DNA of 41,771 bases, taken from an uncultured Planctomycetales bacterium. Its GTDB lineage: Bacteria > Planctomycetota > Planctomycetia > Isosphaerales > Isosphaeraceae. Both the position numbers and the translations under genes were made by a program. Below, in pieces: positions 16,113 through 24,583 of this stretch. Position 1 is the first letter of the stretch. Each line of letters begins with the position of its first letter. The stretch covers positions 1 to 41,771 of the forward strand of contig CAIYJE010000009.1 in assembly GCA_903926465.1 (NCBI GenBank). Direction: 5' to 3'. The notes under the pieces were generated by a model. The model was not told where the DNA came from, ran no database searches, and worked only from the letters and a program-made list of their open reading frames with translations.

Positions 16113-17629
16113 GGATGGCCCTTTTCATAAACCAGGTGGTGGGCTGCATGTCCGTGTACCAAAACCGTGCCACGCTTGAAGAATCCAGCCTTGAGGAAGG
16201 CCGATTGAGAAATGGTGTTGTCTTCACGGATGAAAGCATGGACCAGGTTGATCGGTCGAGATTGAAATGATTCCTGAATGCAAAGACGAATGAATTCTGG
16301 GCCATAGCCCATGCCACGAAAGCGTGGATCGAGACTGATGGAGATTGTGGCTTCCGGGCCATCCAGTTCCAGCCGGAGCTGGCCAATTGCGTGTTTGTCT
16401 GCATCCTCGGCAATCCAGAACAAGCAGGAAGGGTGATTCAAGCGGGCCGTGAACCACTGCTGGTGCTGCTCCCAGGCGATCGGTTCCACGTTGAAAGAAA
16501 CCGATCGAATCAACGGTTCGTTGGCCCACTCCCAAACCTTGCGGCAGTCTTGCTGGTCAATACGACGGATCTGTAGGCGGCTACCACCGCTTCGCATTCG
16601 CTTGATCACCCGGCCTGTTCCGTGACCATCCACAATTTCAGGGCCCCGTTGAGCCATTGAAGCTCGCGTTGCCGAATCGAGCAGGAACCGGCGAAGCGTG
16701 TCGGCAAGAGCTGGGACATTGAGTGAATCTGAGGGGCCAAGGTTCCAGCCAAGCCCCATGTTCTGAGCAGATTCCGCCAGATCGCGTTGATTGTCTGCAA
16801 GTACCACAATCAGGCTGGGTAGGCCCAGCAGGGCCCGCTCCCAGGTTGTGGTGCCCCCGGCGGCGACCGCAATATCGGCCCATGCCATCAACTCCGACAT
16901 CTTGGAGACGTTCTGATGGAACCGAATCGAACCACCAAAGCCCTTCGTAATTTCCTGGAATTGGTGAAGTTCTGAACTGCCACCACCCAGAACGGCTTCA
17001 ACCTCAAGATCGGGTCGCTCAATCAGCCTGAGCGCCTCTAGCACCCTGAGCGTGACATGCGTGGTTTGTGAACCGCCCATCGTGATCAGAATTTTTCGAC
17101 CAACCTCAGACACTTCACGTTTCCAGCCAATCCAGCTTTGGAACTCTGGCCTCAAAAGCACATAACGCGTTCCAAGTAATAAGCTGGTATGTGGATCTCT
17201 GGGCCGGTAAAGCCCTTCATTGGCATGCAGGTTCTGGTTCAGGATCAGGTCTGCAGAGTAATGGTCGGCCTGGCCATAGTCATCAATGGCAAGTACGCGA
17301 GTACCGTTGCGTTTTAAAAGATCCTGAAACTTGGCTGAAAATTGATAGCCGTCCAGAACTACCCAGGCCGCGCCTGTTCTCTCTGCGGTTTGATAAGTCT
17401 GATCAAGGTCTGCATCGCTACCAGGTGCGGCCTCCAGCCGCTCTAGTTCAAACCCGCTGGCTGTCAAGCGGGCGTTCAAGGAGTCTAGCCGGCAAGCGGT
17501 CAGAAAAGTGACCACGCCGCCCTGCGTCCGCCACCCTTGCGCCAGCGCCAGGCAGCGCATCAGGTGCCCGGCCCCAATCTCCAGAGAGGCGTCTGCCCTG
17601 ATCAGCAGTCTTTGAACTTGGCTTTGCAT
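16097..17629 (-). CDS. pseG: Fused PseG (UDP-sugar hydrolase) and PseH-like GNAT acetyltransferase
   Basis: The 510-residue product has two domains. Residues 1 to about 350 are PseG, a GT-B-fold hydrolase that removes UDP from UDP-2,4-diacetamido-2,4,6-trideoxy-beta-L-altropyranose: IRADASLEIGAGHLMRCLALA (with the catalytic His of the GxGHxxR motif), DGYQFS, LAIDDYG, ILITMGG and AAGGTTTWERALLGLP. Residues about 352-505 are a GNAT domain: LQIRRIDQQDC at the start, SISLDPRFRGMGYG as the acetyl-CoA loop, and AFIREDNTISQSAFLKAGF near the end. It should supply the PseH 4-N-acetylation. PseH acts just before PseG in the pathway, so the fusion joins two consecutive steps. The start lies 3 nt after the upstream stop. 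Confidence 0.9.
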   Translation of the reverse strand: MQSQVQRLLIRADASLEIGAGHLMRCLALAQGWRTQGGVVTFLTACRLDSLNARLTASGFELERLEAAPGSDADLDQTYQTAERTGAAWVVLDGYQFSAKFQDLLKRNGTRVLAIDDYGQADHYSADLILNQNLHANEGLYRPRDPHTSLLLGTRYVLLRPEFQSWIGWKREVSEVGRKILITMGGSQTTHVTLRVLEALRLIERPDLEVEAVLGGGSSELHQFQEITKGFGGSIRFHQNVSKMSELMAWADIAVAAGGTTTWERALLGLPSLIVVLADNQRDLAESAQNMGLGWNLGPSDSLNVPALADTLRRFLLDSATRASMAQRGPEIVDGHGTGRVIKRMRSGGSRLQIRRIDQQDCRKVWEWANEPLIRSVSFNVEPIAWEQHQQWFTARLNHPSCLFWIAEDADKHAIGQLRLELDGPEATISISLDPRFRGMGYGPEFIRLCIQESFQSRPINLVHAFIREDNTISQSAFLKAGFFKRGTVLVHGHAAHHLVYEKGHPWETN

Positions 17630-17632
17630 GGT

Positions 17633-18373
17633 CTACTGGATGGTTTTCTGCTGGATGTGCCCGTTAATGTCTGACCAGTGCGAGTGTTGCTCCAACAGCG
17701 TTGCAACCTCATGCATGGAAAAACGATCATGGCCGAACGCTTCATAAATCCGCTTGATCAACTTCAGGTCTTCCAGAGTGTCTACCGTCCAGCGCATGGC
17801 CGACATGTCACATTCCTGAACCAGCCCGCAGATTCGGAAATCTTCAGGCTTGTGGTGCAGGTACTGGGTCACGTGTTCCCGCCAGGCTAAATTTTTATCA
17901 ATGGCCCAGAGACGCGTCAGCGTTTGCATCCAGAAGGCCTCGACATCCAGGCCGCGAGGGAACGTCCTGCGTGGCAGAAGGTTGCACGCGTAATCCATGG
18001 TCGGTTGGCAGGTGAGCTGCCTCACCACTTGATCAATGATCTCGGGCTCAATCAGTGGGCAGTCTGAGGTGATCCGCACCACCAGGTCAGCGTGATGAGC
18101 GATCGCCGCCTGATAGTAGCGATCGAGGACATCCTCCTGACTCCCTCGGAAACAGGGCCAGCCTTTCGCTTCGCAAACCGCGGCGAGTGCGTCATCGGCA
18201 GATTCCGTGGTGGTCGCAATCACGACCTGATCCACAGTTTCCGCGCGCTTCACGCGGTTGACCACCCGTGTGATCATCGGCTCGCCGGCAAGTTCCAGCA
18301 AAACCTTACCCGGTAAGCGACTGCTACCCATTCGTGCCTGAATGATTGCCACAACGCGAACTTTGGAATTCAT
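17633..18373 (-). CDS. SpsF-type cytidylyltransferase, probable PseF role
   Basis: From ATG 18371-18373 the protein has 246 residues. It opens VVAIIQARMGSSRLPGKVL, the nucleotide-binding motif of the SpsF/KdsB-like cytidylyltransferases, rather than the 'IPARGGSKR' of canonical PseF/NeuA. It continues with EPMITRVVNRVKRA, VVIATTTESADD, FRGSQEDVLDRYYQAA, VVRITSDCPLIEPEIID (metal-binding Asp region) and MRWTVDTLEDL. In this operon it is the only candidate to activate pseudaminic acid with CTP. The order of genes (pseB before it, pseGH, pseI and pseC after) supports that role, but the substrate is inferred from context. An upstream in-frame ATG would add 11 residues. Confidence 0.85.
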   Translation of the reverse strand: MNSKVRVVAIIQARMGSSRLPGKVLLELAGEPMITRVVNRVKRAETVDQVVIATTTESADDALAAVCEAKGWPCFRGSQEDVLDRYYQAAIAHHADLVVRITSDCPLIEPEIIDQVVRQLTCQPTMDYACNLLPRRTFPRGLDVEAFWMQTLTRLWAIDKNLAWREHVTQYLHHKPEDFRICGLVQECDMSAMRWTVDTLEDLKLIKRIYEAFGHDRFSMHEVATLLEQHSHWSDINGHIQQKTIQ

Positions 18374-18475
18374 CACGGGGATTTCTAGCGGAGTCGCACC
18401 TTGCACGTGGATCGTTTGTGATCTGGGCGAGGTTCAATGAGTCTGGTGATCAAAGCACGTTCGTAAGGAACTTGA

Positions 18476-19525
18476 TTATTGAGACCAGGCCTCGCGCAGG
18501 TCTTCGTTGCCTGTGAGGTTCAGATCCAGAATCATTCGCTTCATCTCATCAGGTGTTACCCATTGCTCATTATTGTCACTCGTGTAAGCGAAGCCATCTG
18601 GACATGATCGAACTGCAGTCTGGTTCTTGAGCGAGCTGTTCCAGAAATTCAGCAAAGGGGGAACGATGTAGTGTGTGCCGCAGTCCAGGGTGTTCAGGCC
18701 AGACTCCTGATCCACCATCATCTCGTGCATTTTTTCGCCAGGCCGAATCCCAACGATTTCGTGCTTGCAGTGGGGACCGATCAGCTTTGCCAGTTCGAGC
18801 ACTCGCATGCTCGGGATCTTCGGTACGAAGATCTCTCCCCCTTCCATGGTGTATAGGGCATTGAGTACGAAGCATGCCGCTTGATTCAAGGTGATCCAGA
18901 AACGGGTCATTTCTGGATGCGTGATGGGTAGCACGCCAGTTTTGCGACGTTCCAGGAAGAATGGAATCACGCTACCCCGGCTTCCAACCACATTCCCATA
19001 ACGAACAATGGAGAAGCGGGTCTCACGCGAGCCACTGTAGCTGTTGCCAGCAACAAAGAGTTTGTCCGAACAGAGTTTGGTTGCGCCATAGAGATTCACC
19101 GGATTGGCGGCCTTGTCTGTACTGAGCGCGGCCACCCGCTTGACCCCCATATCAATGGCCGCGTCGATCACGTTTTGCGCGCCCATCACGTTCGTTTTAA
19201 CGAATTCGAATGGGTTATATTCTGCAGCCGGCACCTGTTTGAGCGCAGCGGCGTGAATCACGTAGTCGACCCCTTCAAATGCGCGTTTCAAGCGATCCTT
19301 ATCACGCACATCCCCCAGAAAGAAGCGGAGGATCTGGGCATGGTCTTGGAACTTCTCGGCCATCACATACTGCTTGTACTCATCGCGGCTCAGAATCAGG
19401 ATTCGCCGTGGATTGCCATGCCGCAGCAGAACGCTGACCAGTTCATTACCCAGTGAGCCTGTACCGCCTGTGATCAAGATCGATCGATTCTCGAAAAAAT
19501 CCGATGCGAAGCTCCGCTCAAGCAT
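18476..19525 (-). CDS. pseB: UDP-N-acetylglucosamine 4,6-dehydratase, inverting (PseB)
   Basis: This 349-residue extended SDR enzyme is the first enzyme of pseudaminic acid synthesis: it converts UDP-GlcNAc to UDP-2-acetamido-2,6-dideoxy-beta-L-arabino-hexos-4-ulose. The nucleotide motif is ILITGGTGSLGNEL (about 16-29). ILSRDEYKQ and FFLGDVRDKDRL follow. The catalytic region reads ALSTDKAANPVNLYGATK, with Asp-Lys in place of the usual Thr/Ser and the Tyr-x3-Lys, which is the PseB/FlaA1 signature. HAAALKQVPAAEYNPFEFVKTN is also characteristic of this subfamily. It is the first gene of the minus-strand operon; about 100 nt lie between its stop and the ATG of the next gene. The upstream 300 bp hold no gene and presumably contain the operon promoter. 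Confidence 0.93.
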   Translation of the reverse strand: MLERSFASDFFENRSILITGGTGSLGNELVSVLLRHGNPRRILILSRDEYKQYVMAEKFQDHAQILRFFLGDVRDKDRLKRAFEGVDYVIHAAALKQVPAAEYNPFEFVKTNVMGAQNVIDAAIDMGVKRVAALSTDKAANPVNLYGATKLCSDKLFVAGNSYSGSRETRFSIVRYGNVVGSRGSVIPFFLERRKTGVLPITHPEMTRFWITLNQAACFVLNALYTMEGGEIFVPKIPSMRVLELAKLIGPHCKHEIVGIRPGEKMHEMMVDQESGLNTLDCGTHYIVPPLLNFWNSSLKNQTAVRSCPDGFAYTSDNNEQWVTPDEMKRMILDLNLTGNEDLREAWSQ

Positions 19526-19758
19526 GATTGTCTCTGACTATCTCGATTATGGGCTCGAATCAAATCCCCGCTTGTGGGTCAAAGCATTCAATTAAGCTTT
19601 TACGGGCGTGGATCAGCCGAAGAGATCGAGTCGCCTGGTTACAGGTTGTACGAATTCCTAAGATTCTACGCAATTGATTTGTCGGGCGATCGTATCGTTG
19701 AAATCGACCCAACCATGTGCAGATTCAAGAAATTTGATCCATTTCTTGTCAAGCGGTG

Positions 19759-19786
19759 GAAGGGGCGGGGTACGGCCCGCCCCTTC
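19759..19786. terminator. GC-rich hairpin between Gfo/Idh gene and pseB promoter region
   Basis: GAAGGGGCGGG-gtacgg-CCCGCCCCTTC is a perfect 11-bp stem downstream of the oxidoreductase stop on the minus strand (41 nt after it). No T-run follows on the minus strand. It probably ends that transcript and isolates it from the pse operon; the 300-bp gap 19526-19826 otherwise holds no gene. Confidence 0.65.
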
Positions 19787-19826
19787 ATTAACGCATTGCA
19801 GGATGGGGTCTGAGCTCAGACTGAGA

Positions 19827-21206
19827 TCAGACTTCGATCTCAAATCCTTTACGGCGTTCCCGACCAACGAGTCCCTGGGCCTGGGGATCATCAACGATGA
19901 CTTCGCGGTTTGGGTCCCACTGGATTTTTCGACCTACGCGTGCGGCAATTCCGGCCAGGTGACAGGTTGAAATTGCGCGATGGTGGCTGAAAACGTCGGA
20001 GATAGGTTCCTTCCGGCTCACCACACAGTCAAAGAAGTTTTTGTAGTGACCGGTCACTGGCTGGTTCTTGTACACCTTATCGAGCGCTCCCTCTGGTAAG
20101 GGGCGGGTTGCCAGTTCATCCACAGCCTTGCCAGAGATCTTACCCCGGGTGACGAAGAGGGTTCCTTCTGATCCTTCGAACAGGATACCGTTGTCACCAT
20201 CGTGACGAATCTCGATTTCCTGACCGTCCGCGTATTTCGCGGAAATCAGGAACTCGGTGGCGGTGTTGTAGTGAGAATTATCGGTGGGGTAGCCGTCTTT
20301 GAACTCGACGGGGTGCTTGACCATGACCGGGTCGATCGATATGGGGCCCGTGTTGGTTTTATCCATGGCCCAGGTGGCAATATCCACGTGATGCGCGCCC
20401 CAGTCTGTGAGCTTGCCACCCGAGTACTCATACCACCAGCGGAACTCATAATGGCTGCGTGACCAGCTCTTGGTCTCACCATTGTCGCCGGCCAGATAGC
20501 GGTATGGGGTATAGGGAACTGGTCCAAGCCACAGATTCCAGTCAAGTTCCGTTGGAGGCTCGACCACGGGAAGTTCTGGGCTGGTAGGCGAACCGTTGAT
20601 AACGCATGTCGCCTTCTTCACAGCGCCAATGCGTCCGTCGCGAATCAGGGCGATAGCTTGGAGAAAGGTGTTCTCGCTCCGTTGCTGCGTACCAATTTGC
20701 ACAATTCTGCCTGTCTTCCGGCAGGTATCCACCATGAGCTGACCTTCTTCAATGGTCAGCGTCATTGGCTTTTCACAGTAAACGTCTTTGCCTGAGCGCA
20801 TGGCCTCAATGGCCATCTTGGCGTGCCAGTGGTCGGGGGTGGAGATGTGAACGACATCGATATCCTTGCGATCGATAATCGCCCGATAGTCGGCATAAAT
20901 TTCGGGTGTCTTATCGCACCATTCTTTCACAAGCTTGGCGGCCAGGGTTCGGCGGCTGCCATCGGCATCGCACACGGCCACGTAGTCCGCGAACTCCGCC
21001 ATCCCTTTGGCGGACCCCCAAGGGCCTTCGAGTCCGGTTGCCTTCTGGGACCAACGGCTGCCGGTTCCGATTGCCGCCATGCGAGGGCGGTCATTTGTAT
21101 TCCGATATCCGGAGCCGCGGCTGGTCTGGCTTCCCAGAACGATGGCGCCGGCCCAGGCCAGCGACCCCTGCAAGATCTCTCGGCGATTGAATTTGCTTGC
21201 GGGCAT
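19827..21206 (-). CDS. Tat-exported Gfo/Idh/MocA family oxidoreductase
   Basis: I use ATG 21204-21206: the product then starts MPASKFNRREILQGSLAWAGAI, a Tat signal with NRREIL, as is usual for planctomycete members of this family. The frame extends to 21398, but the extra residues do not look coding. The 459-residue protein has an atypical Rossmann start (RMAAIGTGSRW, about 40-50), YVAVCDADGSRR, the DIDVVHISTPDHWHAKMAIEA segment, GKDVYCEKPMTLT with the catalytic-region EKP, and a C-terminal domain with WWYEYSGGKLTDWGAHHVDIA. The family oxidises or epimerises sugars and inositols with NAD(P). Secreted Gfo/Idh proteins are abundant in Planctomycetota and substrates are mostly unknown. It is followed by a hairpin and not linked to the pse operon. 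Confidence 0.9.
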   Translation of the reverse strand: MPASKFNRREILQGSLAWAGAIVLGSQTSRGSGYRNTNDRPRMAAIGTGSRWSQKATGLEGPWGSAKGMAEFADYVAVCDADGSRRTLAAKLVKEWCDKTPEIYADYRAIIDRKDIDVVHISTPDHWHAKMAIEAMRSGKDVYCEKPMTLTIEEGQLMVDTCRKTGRIVQIGTQQRSENTFLQAIALIRDGRIGAVKKATCVINGSPTSPELPVVEPPTELDWNLWLGPVPYTPYRYLAGDNGETKSWSRSHYEFRWWYEYSGGKLTDWGAHHVDIATWAMDKTNTGPISIDPVMVKHPVEFKDGYPTDNSHYNTATEFLISAKYADGQEIEIRHDGDNGILFEGSEGTLFVTRGKISGKAVDELATRPLPEGALDKVYKNQPVTGHYKNFFDCVVSRKEPISDVFSHHRAISTCHLAGIAARVGRKIQWDPNREVIVDDPQAQGLVGRERRKGFEIEV

Positions 21207-21648
21207 GATTTCGGCTCTCGATTTCGGAATGAAAGGGTGGCGTGATCTAACCGTTCGAGTTTTTTGCTCGGGATGCCGTGGCAGGCTCATCAAAGTGTGC
21301 CGCCATGCCCCGTTGGACGATGAACATATTCTGCCAGATAAGCTCAGCCCTGTCTCATGGATGGTCGGGCAAAACCATTCCGCCACGCCAAGTTGCAACG
21401 ATCACCGGAGCCTTCACTGGTCGTCGCAAACGGCAAAGTCTATTCGCGCCTGCGATATGGGCGAGTCACTGGGTCATGGGTCTGGACCGGTTCAGGAGAA
21501 TCTCAATGGGTATGCGGTGAGTCTGGGTCCAGACACCACATTTCAAAGCTACCAGAGACGCCCCGTGAATTGCCGCCGGATGAGAGCCGCTGCTCCACGT
21601 TTGCCCCAGATTGATTTCCCGGGGGGATGTGGGGAGATACATCACCAA
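21207..21648. other. Intergenic region between tRNA-Leu and the oxidoreductase
   Basis: No supported gene. Overlapping short frames on both strands have no recognisable motif. Transcription on the minus strand passes from the tRNA terminator at 21649 toward the oxidoreductase, so the oxidoreductase promoter should lie here. Confidence 0.4.
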
Positions 21649-21682
21649 TAAAAAAAGGGTCACAGCTTTCGCCGTGACCCTT
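21649..21682 (-). terminator. Intrinsic terminator after tRNA-Leu
   Basis: On the minus strand AAGGGTCACGGC-GAAA-GCTGTGACCCTT is followed by a run of T (read as AAAAAA on the plus strand at 21650-21656). It has a stable GNRA-type loop, a stem of about 11 bp and a T-tract, and lies 19 nt after the tRNA 3' end. Confidence 0.9.
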
Positions 21683-21700
21683 AATTATACACAACTCAAG

Positions 21701-21786
21701 TACCGAAGAGAGGATTTGAACCTCCACCCGGGGTAAACCGGACTAGGACCTGAACCTAGCGCGTCTGCCAGTTCCGCCACTTCGGC
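21701..21786 (-). tRNA. tRNA-Leu (anticodon CAG)
   Basis: The minus strand from 21786 gives acceptor GCCGAAG pairing with CTTCGGT (one G-U), a D-arm with GGCGGAACTGGCAGACGC, anticodon stem CTAGG/CCTAG with loop TTCAGGT (anticodon CAG), a long variable arm with a CCGG/CCGG stem, and the T-arm GGTTCAAAT. The long variable arm identifies a class II tRNA, and the CAG anticodon makes it leucine. The 3' CCA is not encoded. A terminator follows at once. Confidence 0.95.
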
Positions 21787-22077
21787 ATGAAGTGAATTGC
21801 GAGAGGAAGACGGTATCAAAAACACACGGTCAGAATCAAGCCCCATCTGGAAATAGATCAAGAGATTGTTCCAGAAAACCTTCTTGGTTATTCCGCAGGG
21901 CAGATTCATGCCGTGTAGGTTGCCTTTTCAGTCGGTTTGTTTCGCCTATCCATTCAACTTGACGGGTTTTAGGTTAAACTCATAATCAGGCGTTATGGTT
22001 CAAGCCCTCGATTGAACCCGCAACGCGGGCTGCGAGCGGGATGGGTGTGCGCCGATTTTGCCTGGGGGTCTTCATAA

Positions 22078-22875
22078 ATGCGAGCAGCGATGATCCGCTT
22101 GTTGGCCATCGGCCTTTTTGCCGCTGGCCTGGAACTCTCAGTACTGAGAGCTCAAGAGCAAGATCGGCAACCGGCTGGAAGTGATGTAGGGGCGGGTGTT
22201 CAGGCTCAGGCTGTTGCCGGGCCGGAACCTATTCCCGCGTTTCAACTCTCGGATCTCAAGACGATACCGATCAGGCGAGAAATTCCTGGGGCAAACTGGG
22301 TCGTGGCCGATGCCTCGCCTCTGCCCAAAGATCCCGAGGGGATCTGGGTGCTTGAGTTTTCGTTCAAGCCGGTTCGGTTGATCGAGGTCGATATTCCGAA
22401 CAAGGGACGACGCAAGGTTCATTACCTCTATTACCGAGTGGTGAACCGGACCGGCAAGGCCCGTCGGTTTGTGCCGCAGTTTACCTTGGTTGCGGATGAT
22501 GGCAAGCGTTCCGAAGACGTGGTTTTGCCGCTGGCCGCCAAGAAGATTCAGGCCAAGGAAGATCCCACGAAAGATCTTTCCGGGGCCGTGCAGGTGATGG
22601 GTGAGTTGCCAGCCAGCATCAAGAACGGTGTCGACGACGCGTTCTATGGCGTAGCGATCTGGGACGATGTCGACTTTCGAGCCGATTCCTTCCAGGTGTA
22701 TGTGCGGGGGTTGTCCAACGCCTATCAGGCGGTAGAACCTGCTGCTGGTACAGATCCGGTAACTCGCTACAAGGCGCTTAGGCTAGATTTCACCCGTTTC
22801 GGCGACGAGCGGAACCCGCACAGTCGTGAGATCAGGCTGGGTGAGCCGGCGTACGAGTGGACGTACTTCCCTTGA
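22078..22875 (+). CDS. Secreted protein of unknown function
   Basis: I do not recognise the family. The 265-residue product starts MRAAMIRLLAIGLFAAGLELS and has a cleavable signal peptide ending near LRAQ. After a Gln/Ala-rich linker the mature part is rich in beta-type segments: GIWVLEFSFKPVRLIEVDIPNKG, VHYLYYRVVNRTGK, FVPQFTLVADDGK, FYGVAIWDDVDFRADSFQVYVRGLSNAYQ. It ends YEWTYFP. The 'YYRVVN.TG....F.P.F.L.....K' arrangement is one I associate with conserved hypothetical proteins of planctomycetes (unsearched). It may be an Ig-like or carbohydrate-associated exported domain. It stands alone, and a hairpin after its stop separates it from the convergent queC. Confidence 0.8.
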   Translation: MRAAMIRLLAIGLFAAGLELSVLRAQEQDRQPAGSDVGAGVQAQAVAGPEPIPAFQLSDLKTIPIRREIPGANWVVADASPLPKDPEGIWVLEFSFKPVRLIEVDIPNKGRRKVHYLYYRVVNRTGKARRFVPQFTLVADDGKRSEDVVLPLAAKKIQAKEDPTKDLSGAVQVMGELPASIKNGVDDAFYGVAIWDDVDFRADSFQVYVRGLSNAYQAVEPAAGTDPVTRYKALRLDFTRFGDERNPHSREIRLGEPAYEWTYFP

Positions 22876-22887
22876 TTTGAACAGGTT

Positions 22888-22916
22888 GCGGCGAACCATT
22901 GGATTTGGTTCGCCGC
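22888..22916. terminator. Bidirectional hairpin between convergent genes
   Basis: GCGGCGAACCA-ttggatt-TGGTTCGCCGC forms an 11-bp perfect stem 12 nt after the hypothetical gene's stop and 15 nt before the queC stop on the other strand. No T-run follows, but position and symmetry fit a shared terminator. Confidence 0.75.
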
Positions 22917-22930
22917 TGCGCCGGTTCCAT

Positions 22931-23680
22931 TCAGGGGTTAGGCACATAAGGGACGGGGTCGGTCCGTCCCAGTTGCCTGAAGGCATCCAGCCGAATTCGG
23001 CAAGAGTCGCATCGGCCACAGGCTCGGTCCTGTAGATCTGGGTCATAGCAGGAATGGGTGAGGCTATAGTCCACACCGAGCGCAAGGCCACGGGTAATAA
23101 TCTCGTCCTTGGTCATGTGAAGTAGCGGCGCATGGACCCGAAACCTGCCCGTGTCTTCAACGCCGGCCTTGGTGGCCAGATTCGCCAGGTTTTCAAACGC
23201 TTCCAGGAACGCTGGGCGGCAATCTGGGTAGCCGGAATAGTCAACGCAGTTGGCACCAATGAAGATATCAAAGGCACCTAGCACTTCGGCCCAGGCGAGT
23301 GCGAGCGAGAGAAAGATCGTATTGCGCGCGGGGACGTAGGTGATTGGGATGGCCGCCTCAACCATGGCGTCTGGGGTTCGGTCTTTAGGGACCTCAATGG
23401 TGGCCGTGAGTGCGCTGCCACCGAAGAGGCGGAGGTCGATTCCTTGTTCGACGTGCTGGGCAACTCCCTGGGCTGCAGCCACTTTTCGGGCAGCAACCAG
23501 TTCGGCCTCATGTCTTTGGCCGTAAAAAATGGTCAGAGCATGAACCTGAAAACCGGCCGCTCTGGCTTCGGCCAGGGCCGTTGCAGAGTCTAGGCCGCCA
23601 CTAAGTAAGACCACCGCTCGGGGGGCTTCAGAGTCTGCCACGCTGGGGAATCTCCGTTGAGGAACGCGCTGGAATTGCAT
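22931..23680 (-). CDS. queC: 7-cyano-7-deazaguanine synthase (QueC)
   Basis: QueC converts 7-carboxy-7-deazaguanine to preQ0 with ATP and ammonia, on the route to queuosine. The ATG at 23678-23680 gives 249 residues, close to the usual 220-240. Motifs: [18 protein letters not shown] (PP-loop SGGxDS, about 20-37), [45 protein letters not shown] and the C-terminal zinc site C-x10-C-x2-C-x2-C ([17 protein letters not shown]). The same frame stays open to 24244, but the added 188 residues are low-quality sequence without motifs, so I leave them out. No other queuosine gene lies nearby. I looked for a preQ1 riboswitch upstream and did not see one. Confidence 0.93.
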   Translation of the reverse strand: MQFQRVPQRRFPSVADSEAPRAVVLLSGGLDSATALAEARAAGFQVHALTIFYGQRHEAELVAARKVAAAQGVAQHVEQGIDLRLFGGSALTATIEVPKDRTPDAMVEAAIPITYVPARNTIFLSLALAWAEVLGAFDIFIGANCVDYSGYPDCRPAFLEAFENLANLATKAGVEDTGRFRVHAPLLHMTKDEIITRGLALGVDYSLTHSCYDPDLQDRACGRCDSCRIRLDAFRQLGRTDPVPYVPNP

Positions 23681-24275
23681 GGCTAGTTTGGCAAGGGTGC
23701 CGCAGTGGTTCCAGCCCAGAGCTCTTGGGTTCGGGAATCGGAAGCCACCAAAAGTGCTGCCCTGGAATGAGTAGGTGCCATTTGCCGGTTTTGTGCCCTG
23801 CCGGCAACAGCTTTCACGACAGGATGGTACCTGGATATAGCCGTTTGCCCAGTTTGCGATCCCTTCCCTGGGCCGAGAGCACGTTCCACAGAGCTTGGAT
23901 ACTTGATCCTGGTGAGTTCCGTAGCTGGATCTGGCGCGTAGGTTGGATGGCTGAGGAAGGACAAAGACGGGGGCTTGGCTTCCTTGGCGTTCGCGATTGG
24001 GCGGTTTTTGTCTTGACTGTGCTGGTCGGTTCCTCCGGTTGGGGGCTTGGGTCGTTCGATCGCAAAAGGCCTGTATTTCAGGGTTTATGTGTGGATGGCG
24101 GAATTCAATGCTGAAGGTTTGTACCGGTTGGCCAGGATTTTGCCATGAGATCTGGTCGGGGCGGGCTTGAGCAAGGGGTAGAGCGTCGGTTATAGTTCTT
24201 AATTCGCACTCCTGGAACGTGATATTCTGGGAGAGCCCGAACACGCAGGTTTGGTCTGTTTAGAGGATTTCAGAG
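23681..24275. other. Intergenic region upstream of queC and rpmA
   Basis: Nearly 600 bp without a supported gene. It must hold the divergent promoters of queC and the rpmA operon. Open frames on both strands (for example the upstream extension of queC, and a plus frame 23725-24114) lack motifs. rplU, which usually precedes rpmA, is not here. Confidence 0.45.
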
Positions 24276-24542
24276 ATGGCTCATAAAAAGGGGCAGGGCT
24301 CCAGCCGTAACGGTCGTGATTCCAATGCCCAGCGGCTTGGCATCAAGCTTTTCGGCGGTCAGCTTTGCATTGCTGGGAACATCATTTGCCGTCAGACCGG
24401 CACTCGCTGGCGTCCAGGCAAGAACGTGGGTCTCGGCCGAGACTACACGATTTTTGCCCTTGTAGACGGCACCGTGAAGTTTGACCAAGACGGCCGTCGG
24501 ATCAACGTCGTTCCGATTGCAGAGACTGTTGCCGCCGGTTGA
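24276..24542 (+). CDS. rpmA: 50S ribosomal protein L27
   Basis: The 88-residue protein matches L27: [21 protein letters not shown] at the N-terminus that reaches the peptidyl-transferase centre, [34 protein letters not shown] and VDGTVKF. It starts directly with Met-Ala-His, so it has no cleavable N-terminal extension of the Firmicutes type. GAGGA lies 9 nt upstream of the ATG. It is first in a plus-strand operon with obgE, as in most bacteria. The usual partner rplU (L21) is absent upstream and must be elsewhere in the genome. Confidence 0.97.
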   Translation: MAHKKGQGSSRNGRDSNAQRLGIKLFGGQLCIAGNIICRQTGTRWRPGKNVGLGRDYTIFALVDGTVKFDQDGRRINVVPIAETVAAG

Positions 24543-24583
24543 GCATCTTTCCCTGGCTCACCTGAGCCGCTGAGTTCGCCGCC

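Noticed and set aside
23681-23800. preQ1 riboswitch upstream of queC
   Set aside because: I looked for the short C-rich loop and A-rich tail of the preQ1 class I aptamer and did not find them.
23681-24244. N-terminal extension of QueC by 188 residues
   Set aside because: The added sequence is low in motif content and QueC is normally about 230 residues; the ATG at 23680 gives a normal protein.
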